Source: Oceanobacter mangrovi (GTDB lineage Bacteria > Pseudomonadota > Gammaproteobacteria > Pseudomonadales > Oceanobacteraceae). Taken from it: a stretch of 64,000 bases of DNA. The DNA lies in the NCBI RefSeq assembly GCF_019740315.1, contig NZ_JAHXZR010000013.1, positions 62,001 to 126,000 on the forward strand, given 5' to 3'. Under the pieces are notes generated by a model. The model searched no databases and was not told where the DNA came from. It saw only the letters and a list, made by a program, of their open reading frames with translations. Both the position numbers and the translations under genes were made by a program. Positions 1 to 8,495 of this stretch are shown here, one piece after another. Within the stretch, counting starts at the first letter, position 1. Every line of letters begins with the position of its first letter.

Positions 1-1008
1 AACGGTTTTCTGCAGACCGGCAAAGATAACCTCAGCAGCCAGCCCATAATGAAAGCCAACGGCTATCGCCGCCAGGCAGTTATAAACATAGTGTTTACCC
101 ACAAACGGCAGCTCCAGGGCATAAGACTCGCCGTCGAACCAGAGATCAAAAGCGATGGTAAAGCCCAGGTAACGTATATTAGTGGCACGCAGATCCGCTT
201 CCGCATCAATGCCATAAGTGACAACCCGGGCATGCGACAGAGACGCTGTGAGTTCAGCACCATAAGCATCGTCGATATTGATAATGGCAGTGCCGCAGCT
301 GCGCTCGACACTGTCAAACAAGCTTTTTTTGGCCGCAAAATAATCTGCCATCGTGCCATGATGGTTGAGATGGTCGCGGGTCAGATTGGTAAATACAGCA
401 ACATCAAAGTCAACATCATCCACGCGGTTCAGAGAAAGACCGTGCGAACTGACTTCCATCACCGCATGGGAAACCCCATCATCTTTGGCCTGCCGGAAAA
501 AACCATGCAACACCGGCGCTTCCGGCGTGGTGTTAACAGTCGGGATAATCCGGTTGAGGTAACGATTCTCAACGGTACTGACCAACGCCGTGTGATGGCC
601 GCCGTGGTTGAGCATCTGCTCAACCATATAAGCGATGGAGGTTTTGCCATTGGTGCCCGTAACGCCCACCAGTTTCAGACCCTGCGCGGGTTGGCCATAC
701 CAACAGGCAGCAAGCCGCGACAGCGCCTTGCGGGTATGGGGAACGATAATTTGAGGCACCTGCGCAAAAACAGATAACGGCGCTTCCAGTACCAAAGCCA
801 CCGCGCCACGTTGCAGCGCATCGGCAACACTGGCTTCGATATGCTCACGGGAGTTTTCTGCAGGCATCAGATAGTTCGGCGTCCAGATAAACAGGAAGCC
901 ATCACTGACGTCTGTATTGACACAGGTTAGCCCGGTCAGCTGCACGTCCTGTGGATATTCACAATGCAATTCCAGCTCGCGCAGCAGCGCAGACAAATTG
1001 AGTTTCAT
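1..1008 (-). CDS. MurE-like Mur ligase, 5' part (cut by window start)
   Basis: The first 336 residues of an ATP-dependent Mur ligase; the 3' end lies outside the window. The start ATG at 1006-1008 follows a GAAAGGTGG ribosome site. The ATP loop GVTGTNGKTS, the NTTPEAP substrate loop, MEVSSHGL and TRDHLNHHGTM with the downstream AAK lysine all fit MurE, which adds diaminopimelate (or lysine) to UDP-MurNAc-dipeptide in the cytoplasm. The N-terminal domain is divergent: where MurE normally has a DSR nucleotide-binding motif this protein reads CVNTDVSDG. The DNPR amino-acid selectivity motif would be beyond the window. Its upstream neighbour is an efflux pump, not ftsI, so this is probably a paralogue outside the division cluster. 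Confidence is high for the family and low for the exact substrate. Confidence 0.8.
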   Translation of the reverse strand, partial: MKLNLSALLRELELHCEYPQDVQLTGLTCVNTDVSDGFLFIWTPNYLMPAENSREHIEASVADALQRGAVALVLEAPLSVFAQVPQIIVPHTRKALSRLAACWYGQPAQGLKLVGVTGTNGKTSIAYMVEQMLNHGGHHTALVSTVENRYLNRIIPTVNTTPEAPVLHGFFRQAKDDGVSHAVMEVSSHGLSLNRVDDVDFDVAVFTNLTRDHLNHHGTMADYFAAKKSLFDSVERSCGTAIINIDDAYGAELTASLSHARVVTYGIDAEADLRATNIRYLGFTIAFDLWFDGESYALELPFVGKHYVYNCLAAIAVGFHYGLAAEVIFAGLQKTV

Positions 1009-1166
1009 AGGCCACCTTTCCCTGTGTGTTTATGAAACCGACTTAATACTCCCAAAACATGGCAATACTGAGCAGAAAATATGAATTCTGGCAGTTTGTG
1101 GCTCAAATAGTCTCAATACCACTGAAGCACCCGCAATAGTTGGGTACTACATAAATTCGAATGCCA

Positions 1167-1194
1167 AGCATAGTTCGACAAGCGTAGTTCGGAC
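1167..1194. repeat. Two-copy 14-bp direct repeat
   Basis: AAGCATAGTTCGAC is followed at once by the near copy AAGCGTAGTTCGGA. The pair lies between the end of the RND permease gene and the murE-like start, so it could sit in the murE-like promoter region. No function can be assigned. Confidence 0.4.
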
Positions 1195-1204
1195 GGCAGT
1201 GATT

Positions 1205-4200
1205 TTACTTCGGCACTTCCCCCATCCAGCGGTACAGCGCCGGCACCACGTAAAGAGTCAGCAAGGTCGAGAACAGCAAGCCACCAACAATCGCCCAGCC
1301 CATCGGCGACCACATGCTGGAGCCCGACAGCGTCAACGGCAGCAGACCGCCGATAGTGGTCACACTGGTGAGCACAATGGGAATGAATCGGGTACGGGCG
1401 GATTCCAGAATGGCGTCGACCCGGCTTTCTCCTTCCAGCTGATTCTGATTGGCTGTGTCGACCAGAATAATGGCGTTGTTGACCACAATTCCTATCAGTG
1501 ACGTCAGGCCGACAAAGGCCGTGAAACTGAAGGTGTAGCCGGTGAAATACAGCGCCCAGACTGCGCCAATCACCGCAAATGGAATCGCGCCGAAAATAAT
1601 CATCGGCTGTACAAACGAGCGGAACTGCAGCACCAGCACCGCGTAAATTCCCAGCACGGCCAGAATCAGGGCCTTGGCCATGCCACCAAATGCTTCGTCA
1701 CGGCTGGCGGCCTCGCCTCCCAGCACGTAACGCACGCCTGCTGGCCAGTGGTACGCATCGAGAGATTCTACCACCCGTTCAGTGACTTTCTGGGTAATGA
1801 AGCCGGGCAGCACCTGAGCGGTAACCTGAGCGGTTCTTTCAGTATCCCGGTGCTGGAAGCGGGCAATACCGGTTTCGAACCGGATATCCGCTACCTGACT
1901 CAAGGGAATCAGCTGACCGTCTGCAGACATCAAACGCAGTGATTCCAGCAAACTCAGCTGCGGCATAGGGCCCTGCGCCCTGGCTTCATTGCTATTCAGA
2001 CGCACCATCAAGGGGTAGATTTCACCATCAACATGGCGGTAGCTCCCCACTTCAACACCCGCCAGCGTCGCCCGAACCATTTGATCGATGGTGCTAATGC
2101 CGATGCCCAGCATGGCGGCTTTTTCGCGATCAATATCCACCCGAATATCGGTCTTGTGGCGACCCACCGGGTTATCGATATCGGTCAGCCCCTCGGTGGA
2201 TTTCAACAGATCAGCAATGTCTTTTGAGACAGACTGGATAGTACGAATATCGTTACCCACGATCCGGATCTCCACCGGTGCGGCAATTGGCGGGCCTTGC
2301 AACAACTCTTTTACCGTAATGTCCGCGCCTGCGATCTCTTCGAAGCGCTCGCGCAGCTGTGCCACAAAAGGTTCCACCACAGGCAACTCAAAGGCCTTGA
2401 GAGTGACGAACAATTGGCCATAGTTAACCCGCTGCTGGGCCGGAATTTCGTTGTAATAAATACGCGGATTGCCGCGCCCAATGTTGATGGCAACGTCTTT
2501 GACCAGCTCGTATTGACGCAAAATGTTCTCGACTTCTCTGGCCAGCTGGCGGGTCTGCTCGAAAGACGCGCTTTCCGGCAAGTCCAGATTCACCAGAATC
2601 ATGGGCTTTTCCGCCTTCGGAAACAGACTCACACCAATCACAGGAATCAGCGCAACCGAGCCCACCAACATGGCAATCGACACCAGCAGAGTCAGAATCG
2701 GCCGTTTCACCACAGTGGCTAACGACGTTGCGTAGGCACCAGCAGCAACCTGCTCCAGCCAGCGATGCAGCAAGGTAGTGTCTCCACGAGGCGGTTTGCT
2801 GGCAGCTTTCGAGTCAGGTTCTTCGTCAGCAGCTTTAAACAAGGTGTTAGTCAGTGGCGTCACTGTCAGGGCAATCAGCAAGGAAGCCACCAGCGCCAGA
2901 ATAACGGTAACTGGCATCGCCCGGATAAAAGTGCCGGAGCTATTCTGCATCATCAGCATGGGCAGGAAAGACAACACCGTGGTAATGGTGCCGGAAGCCA
3001 CTGCCCAAGCTACTCGCTGGCTGCCTTCAATAGCCGCCACCTTGCCGCTCAAACCCTTGTGACGCTGCTGTTTGATGTTCTCGACCACCACAATGGCGTT
3101 ATCCACCAGCAAGCCAAGCGCAATCACCAGCCCCACAATGGACATCTGCTGAAGGCCAAAACCCGAGAGATCCAGCCAACCAATGGCAATCAGAATCGAC
3201 AGCGGAATCGCCATCACCACAACCAGAGAAGAGCGCCAGCCCAGCACCAGCAGAGCCGCAATGGCGACCAGCGCAAGCCCCTGATAGAAGTTGTTGAAAA
3301 AACCTGAAATCTGGCGGTCGACACTCTCGCTCTGATCCATGACGACCGTCATAGCCAGCGTATCCGGCAGCTGGGAACGATAGTCTTCCATCGCGGCCTT
3401 AACGCCATCCATCACATTGAAAATCTGGGTACCCCGACGCTGAACGACCGATAGAAATACTGCCGTTTGGCCATTCAGTTCCGCCCGATAAATCGGCAAG
3501 CCAGTGGTAAACCGAACCTCCGCCAGATCACCCAGATGCTGGGTGCCTGCTGATGCCGCCTTCACCACCACCTGTTCAACGTCTTCAGGCTGGTCAAATT
3601 CACCACTGGTACGAACCGTAAAACGGCGGTCTCCGGAAAGCAGATGCCCTGCCGGAATATTCCCCGACGCCTCCTTGATTGCGCCGATCACTTGAGCCAA
3701 CGGCAGCTGTTGGCCCTCCAGCCGCAATGCATCGAGTTCAATCTGCATTTCCATCTCAGGCAAGGCGTCGACATCTACCCGCTTCACACCAGACACCCGT
3801 TCGAGACGACGTTCCAGCTGATTGGCGTGATAAGTCAGCAGCTCGTAATCAGAGTCAGCTGAAGTCAGTGCAATCTGAAGAATGGAAACTTCTGCCGGGC
3901 TGATACGATCCACATCCAGCAGTGCCAGGGTATCGGGCAACTCCGAACGCGCCCGGCTAACAGCCGCGACCACCTCATCAAATTTGTCGTCGGCATCTGT
4001 GCCATATAGAAATTCAATCTGAATCACTGCCAGGCCATCGGAAATACGGGTTTCCAGCTTGGCGACATCTTCCAGCTCGTACAGCTCAGACTCCAGCGGG
4101 TCGACCACCAGGGTTTCGATATCTTCGGGCGTTGTTCCCGGGCTAACGGCCTTGATCAGCGCCGCCGGAAAGTTGAATTGAGGGTCTTCCGAGCGCGGCA

Positions 4201-4294
4201 TCGTCAGGTAGGAAACCGTCCCCAGCAGCACCAGCAAGGCGATGATTACCAGCGTAAACTGGTAGTAGCGAATCGCGAGCCGAGGGATTTGCAT
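1205..4294 (-). CDS. RND efflux transporter permease
   Basis: Inner-membrane proton-driven exporter of the AcrB/HAE-like superfamily, 1029 residues, the usual length. The N-terminal membrane segment (about residues 10-30) is followed by a large periplasmic loop, a block of membrane helices with LLVDNAIVVVENIK in TM4, a second periplasmic loop, and a C-terminal helix block with VVNNAIILVDTAN. TM4 carries Asp-Asn where AcrB has Asp-Asp. An ORF reading reaches 4318, but the ATG at 4292-4294 is chosen because GAGGTG lies about 8 bases upstream and it follows the adaptor stop by one base. It forms an operon with the adaptor; the divergent TetR gene is the likely repressor. No outer-membrane factor is present nearby. 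The substrate is unknown. Confidence 0.93.
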   Translation of the reverse strand: MQIPRLAIRYYQFTLVIIALLVLLGTVSYLTMPRSEDPQFNFPAALIKAVSPGTTPEDIETLVVDPLESELYELEDVAKLETRISDGLAVIQIEFLYGTDADDKFDEVVAAVSRARSELPDTLALLDVDRISPAEVSILQIALTSADSDYELLTYHANQLERRLERVSGVKRVDVDALPEMEMQIELDALRLEGQQLPLAQVIGAIKEASGNIPAGHLLSGDRRFTVRTSGEFDQPEDVEQVVVKAASAGTQHLGDLAEVRFTTGLPIYRAELNGQTAVFLSVVQRRGTQIFNVMDGVKAAMEDYRSQLPDTLAMTVVMDQSESVDRQISGFFNNFYQGLALVAIAALLVLGWRSSLVVVMAIPLSILIAIGWLDLSGFGLQQMSIVGLVIALGLLVDNAIVVVENIKQQRHKGLSGKVAAIEGSQRVAWAVASGTITTVLSFLPMLMMQNSSGTFIRAMPVTVILALVASLLIALTVTPLTNTLFKAADEEPDSKAASKPPRGDTTLLHRWLEQVAAGAYATSLATVVKRPILTLLVSIAMLVGSVALIPVIGVSLFPKAEKPMILVNLDLPESASFEQTRQLAREVENILRQYELVKDVAINIGRGNPRIYYNEIPAQQRVNYGQLFVTLKAFELPVVEPFVAQLRERFEEIAGADITVKELLQGPPIAAPVEIRIVGNDIRTIQSVSKDIADLLKSTEGLTDIDNPVGRHKTDIRVDIDREKAAMLGIGISTIDQMVRATLAGVEVGSYRHVDGEIYPLMVRLNSNEARAQGPMPQLSLLESLRLMSADGQLIPLSQVADIRFETGIARFQHRDTERTAQVTAQVLPGFITQKVTERVVESLDAYHWPAGVRYVLGGEAASRDEAFGGMAKALILAVLGIYAVLVLQFRSFVQPMIIFGAIPFAVIGAVWALYFTGYTFSFTAFVGLTSLIGIVVNNAIILVDTANQNQLEGESRVDAILESARTRFIPIVLTSVTTIGGLLPLTLSGSSMWSPMGWAIVGGLLFSTLLTLYVVPALYRWMGEVPK

Positions 4295-4295
4295 A

Positions 4296-5387
4296 TCAAT
4301 GCACCTCGTCTGCAGCAATCGGGCGCAGCAAATCTCCGGCTTCGATCAGTTCAGCGCCACGACTGACCAGAAAAGGTTCGTCTTCCAGTCCCGCCCGAAT
4401 CCAGACAGAACCAGCACTCAATCGCTCAATTTCAACGGTACGTTGTTCGGCAGTCCAACCGCCATCACCCCTGGAAGCCACCATCACTTGCCCATGACGC
4501 CCATTAGCGGCGACGAGTGCCGCTGCCGGGATAGATGTCAGCCGGGCTTTCGTTGCCGGGGTAATTTCCACTCGAACCGTTAAACCGGCAATCAGCTGAC
4601 GCTGCTGTGCGGCACTCAAATCGTCAAAAGCCAATTCTGCGGGAAACAGCGAAGAAGTGGCCATCAGAGACAACTCGCGCACGTGGGCCTTCAGGGTCAC
4701 TTCATTAGGGGTATTCGGGTTCAGTACCACGCTGGCAGTATCGCCCATAGATACTGCCTGGCGTTGCTGATCCGTCAGCAATAAGCGAACACCAAAACCC
4801 GGATCAGCCGGGGCCATCACAAAAATGGTTTGACCCGACTGAACCCACTGCCCTGCCTCCACATTGCGAGCCAGAATCCAGCCATCAGCAGGCGCCAGGA
4901 TGCGGCTGTGTTTGCGATTGAACTCGGCGATGCGAAGATTTTCTCGCGCCAGGGTTTCTTGCGTCTCAACGCCCTGCAAAGCCTGAATCGAGACAGCATC
5001 ATTACCCTGCAAACGGCTCAGACGCTGACGCTGGCGAATCACATCATCCAGCTGAGCCTGAGCCTGCTGAACCGCCGCATCCGCTTCCAGGCTGTCCAGT
5101 TGTGCCAGCAGCTGTCCTTTGGAAACTCGCTGACCCACATCGCCATTGAGTTGCTGAATCAAGCCACCAATTCGAAAACCCAACAGCAGCTGCTCCAATG
5201 CCACCGTCTGACCCGTTACACGAATCGGCAAGGCCATCGAGCGCGACTGAACTTTTACCAGACTCACCGGCGTTTGCCTGATGGCTGATTCTGTAGCTGC
5301 CGCCAATGACAGCTGACTGATCGAACCGACCATCAAGCCAGCCAGAATCAACCTGATCCAACGATTAATCTGTCTCGGACATTCCAT
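4296..5387 (-). CDS. RND efflux periplasmic adaptor (HlyD/AcrA family)
   Basis: Membrane-fusion protein of 363 residues linking the downstream RND permease to an outer-membrane channel. A hydrophobic leader (about residues 8-30, ending near LSLAAA) suggests export. The body shows a lipoyl-like half (RVTGQTVALEQLLLGFRIGG), a helical hairpin rich in Gln and Ala (QQAQAQLDDVIRQRQRL), the second lipoyl half (APADGWILARNVEAGQWVQSG) and a beta-barrel domain. The ATG at 5385-5387 has CAGGGTG upstream; a GTG three codons earlier is the alternative. The stop is one base from the permease start, so the two are translated together. Confidence 0.92.
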   Translation of the reverse strand: MECPRQINRWIRLILAGLMVGSISQLSLAAATESAIRQTPVSLVKVQSRSMALPIRVTGQTVALEQLLLGFRIGGLIQQLNGDVGQRVSKGQLLAQLDSLEADAAVQQAQAQLDDVIRQRQRLSRLQGNDAVSIQALQGVETQETLARENLRIAEFNRKHSRILAPADGWILARNVEAGQWVQSGQTIFVMAPADPGFGVRLLLTDQQRQAVSMGDTASVVLNPNTPNEVTLKAHVRELSLMATSSLFPAELAFDDLSAAQQRQLIAGLTVRVEITPATKARLTSIPAAALVAANGRHGQVMVASRGDGGWTAEQRTVEIERLSAGSVWIRAGLEDEPFLVSRGAELIEAGDLLRPIAADEVH

Positions 5388-5420
5388 GTTGAGCACCCTG
5401 CGAATTCAATCGCACGCAAA

Positions 5421-5477
5421 TGTTTACATTGAACACATGCTATTTCAGGCATGTTAACACTGTCAACACGCTATGCT
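5421..5477. promoter_or_regulatory. Divergent promoter/operator region between the RND operon and tetR
   Basis: The short intergenic region carries several inverted repeats: TGTT-N7-AACA at 5421-5435, ACATGC-N8-GCATGT at 5435-5454 and TGTT-N9-AACA at 5452-5468. A TTGACA hexamer on the minus strand (5461-5466) could be the -35 box of the efflux operon, which would place the dyads over its promoter. This is the arrangement expected for a TetR operator controlling both directions. The site assignment is inferred. Confidence 0.5.
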
Positions 5478-5513
5478 AGGCTTGCAGGCAATCCGAACAA
5501 CAGCCATAGCCAC

Positions 5514-6122
5514 ATGACCCCCATCGAAAACGACTCCTACCACCACGGCAACCTGAGACAGGCTTTGCTCGACGCCGCCGTCAGAACACTCAAAAACCAC
5601 AGCGTGGAACAGCTCAGTTTGCGGGCACTGGCACGAGAAGCAGGCGTTTCGCAAACCGCCCCCTACCGCCACTTCAAAGACAAACACCAGCTGCTGGCGG
5701 AACTGGCAACACAAGGATTCGATGAATTAACCGAAGCACTGCTGGCAGACCGGCAGCCCGAAGATAATACCGCTCAAGCCATGTCAGCCTGTGGCCGGGG
5801 TTATTTAAGGTTTGCGCTAAACAATCCAGAGAAATACCGACTCATGTTCGGCAAGGGCATGCACGACAGAACGCTTTACCCCGAACTGGAAGCCAGCGGC
5901 ATGCGCGCATTCGGCGTACTCCAGGAATGGGTAACCAGAGGAATAGAAAACGACGAACTCGACGCCAGCGACCCGGAACTCACCGCCTATCACGTATGGG
6001 CCTGTGTACATGGATTGGCATCCCTGATTATGGATGGCAAATCACACTGCAGTGATCAGGAGTCCGTTGAACAACTGGTGGAAGCAAACCTGGGAATGAT
6101 CAAGCAACGATTATTGAAGTGA
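5514..6122 (+). CDS. TetR/AcrR family transcriptional regulator
   Basis: A 202-residue repressor-type protein. The N-terminal helix-turn-helix is clear: LSLRALAREAGVSQTAPYRHFKDKHQLL at about residues 35-62 (described here by its ends LSLRAL and KHQLL). The remainder is a helical ligand-binding domain of the AcrR C-terminal type. An upstream in-frame ATG at 5451 exists, but it would lie inside the operator dyads, so MTPIEND at 5514 is preferred; no strong ribosome site marks either. It is divergent from the RND pump genes and probably represses them, being released by a pump substrate. Confidence 0.88.
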   Translation: MTPIENDSYHHGNLRQALLDAAVRTLKNHSVEQLSLRALAREAGVSQTAPYRHFKDKHQLLAELATQGFDELTEALLADRQPEDNTAQAMSACGRGYLRFALNNPEKYRLMFGKGMHDRTLYPELEASGMRAFGVLQEWVTRGIENDELDASDPELTAYHVWACVHGLASLIMDGKSHCSDQESVEQLVEANLGMIKQRLLK

Positions 6123-6572
6123 GTGAGCAAGACGAAACATCGACCTGGAATACCACATACATCACAAACCTGGGAGTACGGGATTATTGAACCACTACAA
6201 TCCAATCGGCAAGTTTTGGGAGAGGATGGTAATTGGTATCCAATCGATCAGACTGATATGGGGCATATCGAGGCAGCAGTTGACTATTGGAATCGACTCG
6301 GACGCTTTCAAGGGGCTCGATCACCCGAGGTTAGAAGCTTCATGAATACACCAGAAAACTATGTTCTTGAGCCATCCAGCATTAATAGAAGTAAAGGCGC
6401 ATCATCTGGCTCAAGATACTTGCCAGAAGCGACGGAAGCTGAAAAGAGATCATTCTTCGATATAAATGAACTTGAGCAAAGGGTGAAATGGCCGAACTAC
6501 CAGAGAAATTGTACAGTGACATTACTTTGCTTTGTAAGCAAGGTGATGAATTGGCTAAATCGGAAAATCTAG
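6123..6572 (+). CDS. Orphan GH-E family HNH nuclease toxin domain (Rhs C-terminal fragment)
   Basis: 149 residues read from a GTG immediately after, and in frame with, the TetR stop codon. It matches the C-terminal toxin domain of polymorphic toxins of the GH-E type: MGHIEAAVDYWN, the spacer GRFQGARSPEVRSFM, then NYVLEPSSINRSKG. These are DNA-cutting nucleases normally delivered as the tip of an Rhs or contact-dependent toxin. No delivery domain, signal or delimiter motif is present, so this is a displaced toxin tip. The last 28 codons overlap the immunity gene in another frame, and the VKWPNYQRN tail may be an out-of-frame extension. Whether it is ever translated is unknown. Confidence 0.7.
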   Translation: MSKTKHRPGIPHTSQTWEYGIIEPLQSNRQVLGEDGNWYPIDQTDMGHIEAAVDYWNRLGRFQGARSPEVRSFMNTPENYVLEPSSINRSKGASSGSRYLPEATEAEKRSFFDINELEQRVKWPNYQRNCTVTLLCFVSKVMNWLNRKI

Positions 6573-6919
6573 AAGAGGCAAAGGTAAAGGTAAAGTATAT
6601 TTCGGCGCTAAAGTTATTGCCCGACAATATAAATGAATGGGAAGCAGCTACGTGGATATATGTTGCTATTGGTGATATTCATTTTCGTATGGGGAATTAC
6701 GAAAAGTGCTTTAAATGTTTTTATAATGCTGCCCAATGCCCAAAAGGATTAGGGAATCCATTTATACATTTGAGGCTTGGTCAGATGTACTATGAGCAAG
6801 GAAATATGAGTAAGGCAGCTGATGAGTTGACAAGAGCCTATATGGGTGCGGGTATAGATATACTCATGGAAGATGACCCAAAGTACCTGGAGTTTCTAGA
6901 GACAAAAATAGAAATCTAG
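6488..6919 (+). CDS. TPR-type immunity protein for the GH-E toxin
   Basis: 143 residues, start ATG after AAAGGGTGAA. The middle shows tetratricopeptide-like helix pairs: WIYVAIGDIHFRMGNYEKCF and HLRLGQMYYEQGNMSKAAD with the tail YLEFLETKIEI. Small TPR proteins of this shape commonly follow GH-E toxin domains and neutralise them in the cytoplasm. The gene is markedly richer in A and T than the flanking chromosomal genes, as is usual for recently acquired toxin/immunity cassettes. The function is inferred from the family and position. Confidence 0.72.
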   Translation: MAELPEKLYSDITLLCKQGDELAKSENLEEAKVKVKYISALKLLPDNINEWEAATWIYVAIGDIHFRMGNYEKCFKCFYNAAQCPKGLGNPFIHLRLGQMYYEQGNMSKAADELTRAYMGAGIDILMEDDPKYLEFLETKIEI

Positions 6920-6967
6920 CTCCTAAGTTTTTTCAGGTTGAAGGTTAGTCAAAAGGAGGGTGTTCAG

Positions 6968-7059
6968 TCAACTACATGAACACCCACTCCAATAACCATA
7001 AAAACCAATAAGTCAACTACACGGACATCCGCTTCAATAACCATTAAAAATCAATAAGT
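6968..7059. repeat. Tandem pair of about 45-bp imperfect direct repeats
   Basis: Unit one (6968-7012) and unit two (7013-7059) both begin TCAACTACA and end CAATAAG, sharing CAATAACCAT in the middle. Each contains a version of GGACACCCACTYYA, a motif found again at 9961-9976 and 10334-10351. The pair separates the immunity gene from the Rhs fragment and probably marks a recombination scar. Confidence 0.65.
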
Positions 7060-7080
7060 TACCAGCATTAATGTCCGGCT

Positions 7081-7575
7081 GATGCAGTCGGACACACACT
7101 AGCCACATCACAAACGGACAACAGCGGCTCCATCATCTGGGGCTTCGACGGCAACGGTAACCTGAAAGACGTCAGCTATCTCTACAACGACAGCCTGCTC
7201 GAGAGCGGCAACGAAAGCTATCTCTATGATGAATTTAACCGCCCCACCACCTTTACCGATATTGCCGGGCTGACCACACAATGGCGCTACTACAATAACG
7301 ATCTGGTCGCCGCCATTGTCTATCCCAATGGCAGCACCACCACACTCACCTGGGATGACCGTCAGCGCCTGGAGTCCGTCATTACTGCCAAAGGTTCCGC
7401 CACCTACGGCTATTACAACGACGATCAGCTCGAAACCATTGAATACAGTAGCGGAACGGTCAGCCGTTACGAGTACACCGACCGCAATCTGATCCGCAGT
7501 ATCAGCCACACCCTCAACAGCGCCACCATCGCCGAGCTGTCTTACACCTAGGACGGCAACGGTAACCTGTACTAA
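7081..7575 (+). pseudogene. Rhs/YD-repeat protein fragment, broken
   Basis: A reading frame without a start codon gives typical YD-repeat text: WGFDGNGNLKDVSYLYND, YLYDEFNRPTTFTDIAG, LTWDDRQRLESVITAKG and YEYTDRNLIRSI. The phrase SYT(Y)DGNGNLY is interrupted by TAG at 7549-7551 where Tyr is expected, and the frame ends at TAA 7573-7575. About 160 codons of what is normally a protein of over 1000 residues remain, and a stop lies just upstream at 7069. It is a decayed piece of the shell region of a polymorphic toxin, lying after rather than before its toxin tip. It cannot make a functional protein. Confidence 0.8.
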
Positions 7576-7723
7576 AGTCGTTCATGTAGACGCTCCCCAT
7601 ATTAGCGTTTTGCTCGTAACAGACCCCTTAGCGCTTTTAACGCTGGATCACATGGGAGCATCCATCTCATCATTCATTAAACCGTGCAGATGTTGTGTAA
7701 CCATCGCCGCAGTTCCAGCCTGG

Positions 7724-8173
7724 TTACTCGACTTCGATCCGGAATAACCGCGCCCGAAACGCCGCAAACGAATCCGCCAGCCGTTGCAGCACGCCATCGT
7801 AGGGCGCAGCTACATACACAGCGCCATAGTCGTCTGCCAGCAGGGATACAAACAGCGGGTTGCCGCCATCGTCGCAGGCAAACGGCAGAAACTCACCGAG
7901 CTGCCATTGGCGTTCTTCATCGTCGAATTTCATATCATCGGCCAGATCACGCATCAGGGATTCTGCGGTCTGATGGCCATGGCGAATGGGGTTAAAGCTG
8001 TTGAGCGGCCAGCCCCAAAGCCCGGCTTCCCGATCCTGCTCAGACGGCTCGCCGCCGTTGGCTTGCAGATAATGCTGACTCAGGCTCTCTGGCAGGCGGG
8101 CGATCAGCTGAGCTTCCAGGGCCGCAATATCATCACGGGTCAGTTGGGCTTCGCAGTCGATCAGTTCGGGCAT
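7724..8173 (-). CDS. SMI1/KNR4 (SUKH) family protein, probable immunity protein
   Basis: 149 residues with the SUKH pattern: LIARLPESLSQHYLQANGGEP near residues 25-45, a central LWGWPLNSFNPI, then FLPFACDDGGNPLFVSLLADDYGAVYV. SUKH proteins are widespread immunity proteins of Rhs and contact-dependent toxins and act in the cytoplasm. It lies directly beside the YD-repeat remnant, pointing away from it, so it may be an orphan immunity gene retained after loss of its toxin. No strong ribosome site is visible before the ATG at 8171-8173. The target toxin is unknown. Confidence 0.72.
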   Translation of the reverse strand: MPELIDCEAQLTRDDIAALEAQLIARLPESLSQHYLQANGGEPSEQDREAGLWGWPLNSFNPIRHGHQTAESLMRDLADDMKFDDEERQWQLGEFLPFACDDGGNPLFVSLLADDYGAVYVAAPYDGVLQRLADSFAAFRARLFRIEVE

Positions 8174-8271
8174 AAGAAGGGAATTCCGGGTGGCTCATAT
8201 CGGTGGAGTAAACAGCCGGATATTATAGAGCCGCCCGATTTTATAACCGGAACAAGATCCACTTTCAGCGA

Positions 8272-8495
8272 TCAGTTACGACGCAGGCTGTTCACCGCAT
8301 CGGCAACTGTCGTATGGCCATCGGTGATTTCGATAATCTCGCGTTTGATTTCCGGCGCATCAATCAAGGCAGCCAGGGTTGCGGCGACGTTGCCACGGGC
8401 GATATTGCCGTACGGAATCGCCCGACCGGCATTGATGCGGCCATCGCCGTCGTCAGTCACCAGCGTACCAGGGCGACCGGCTACCTTGATCAGCC
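8272..8495 (-). pseudogene. Truncated NAD(P)-binding SDR (C-terminal end only)
   Basis: Only about 73 residues remain, reading IKVAGRPGTLVTDDGDGRINAG and then YGNIARGNVAATLAALID to the stop. This is the C-terminal third of atypical short-chain dehydrogenase/NAD(P)H-binding proteins of the NmrA/YwnB type; the Rossmann half with the nucleotide-binding glycines is missing. The fragment begins exactly at the creD stop codon (8490-8492), so a deletion appears to have joined the two genes. An internal ATG at 8460 gives a 62-residue ORF that is unlikely to be functional. Confidence 0.65.

Noticed and set aside
49-777. 242-residue plus-strand ORF
   Set aside because: It is the antisense of the murE-like gene, whose minus frame carries clear Mur ligase motifs.
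7108-7509. Val/Ala-rich minus-strand ORF of 133 residues
   Set aside because: It is a shadow of the YD-repeat fragment; the composition is that of antisense translation.
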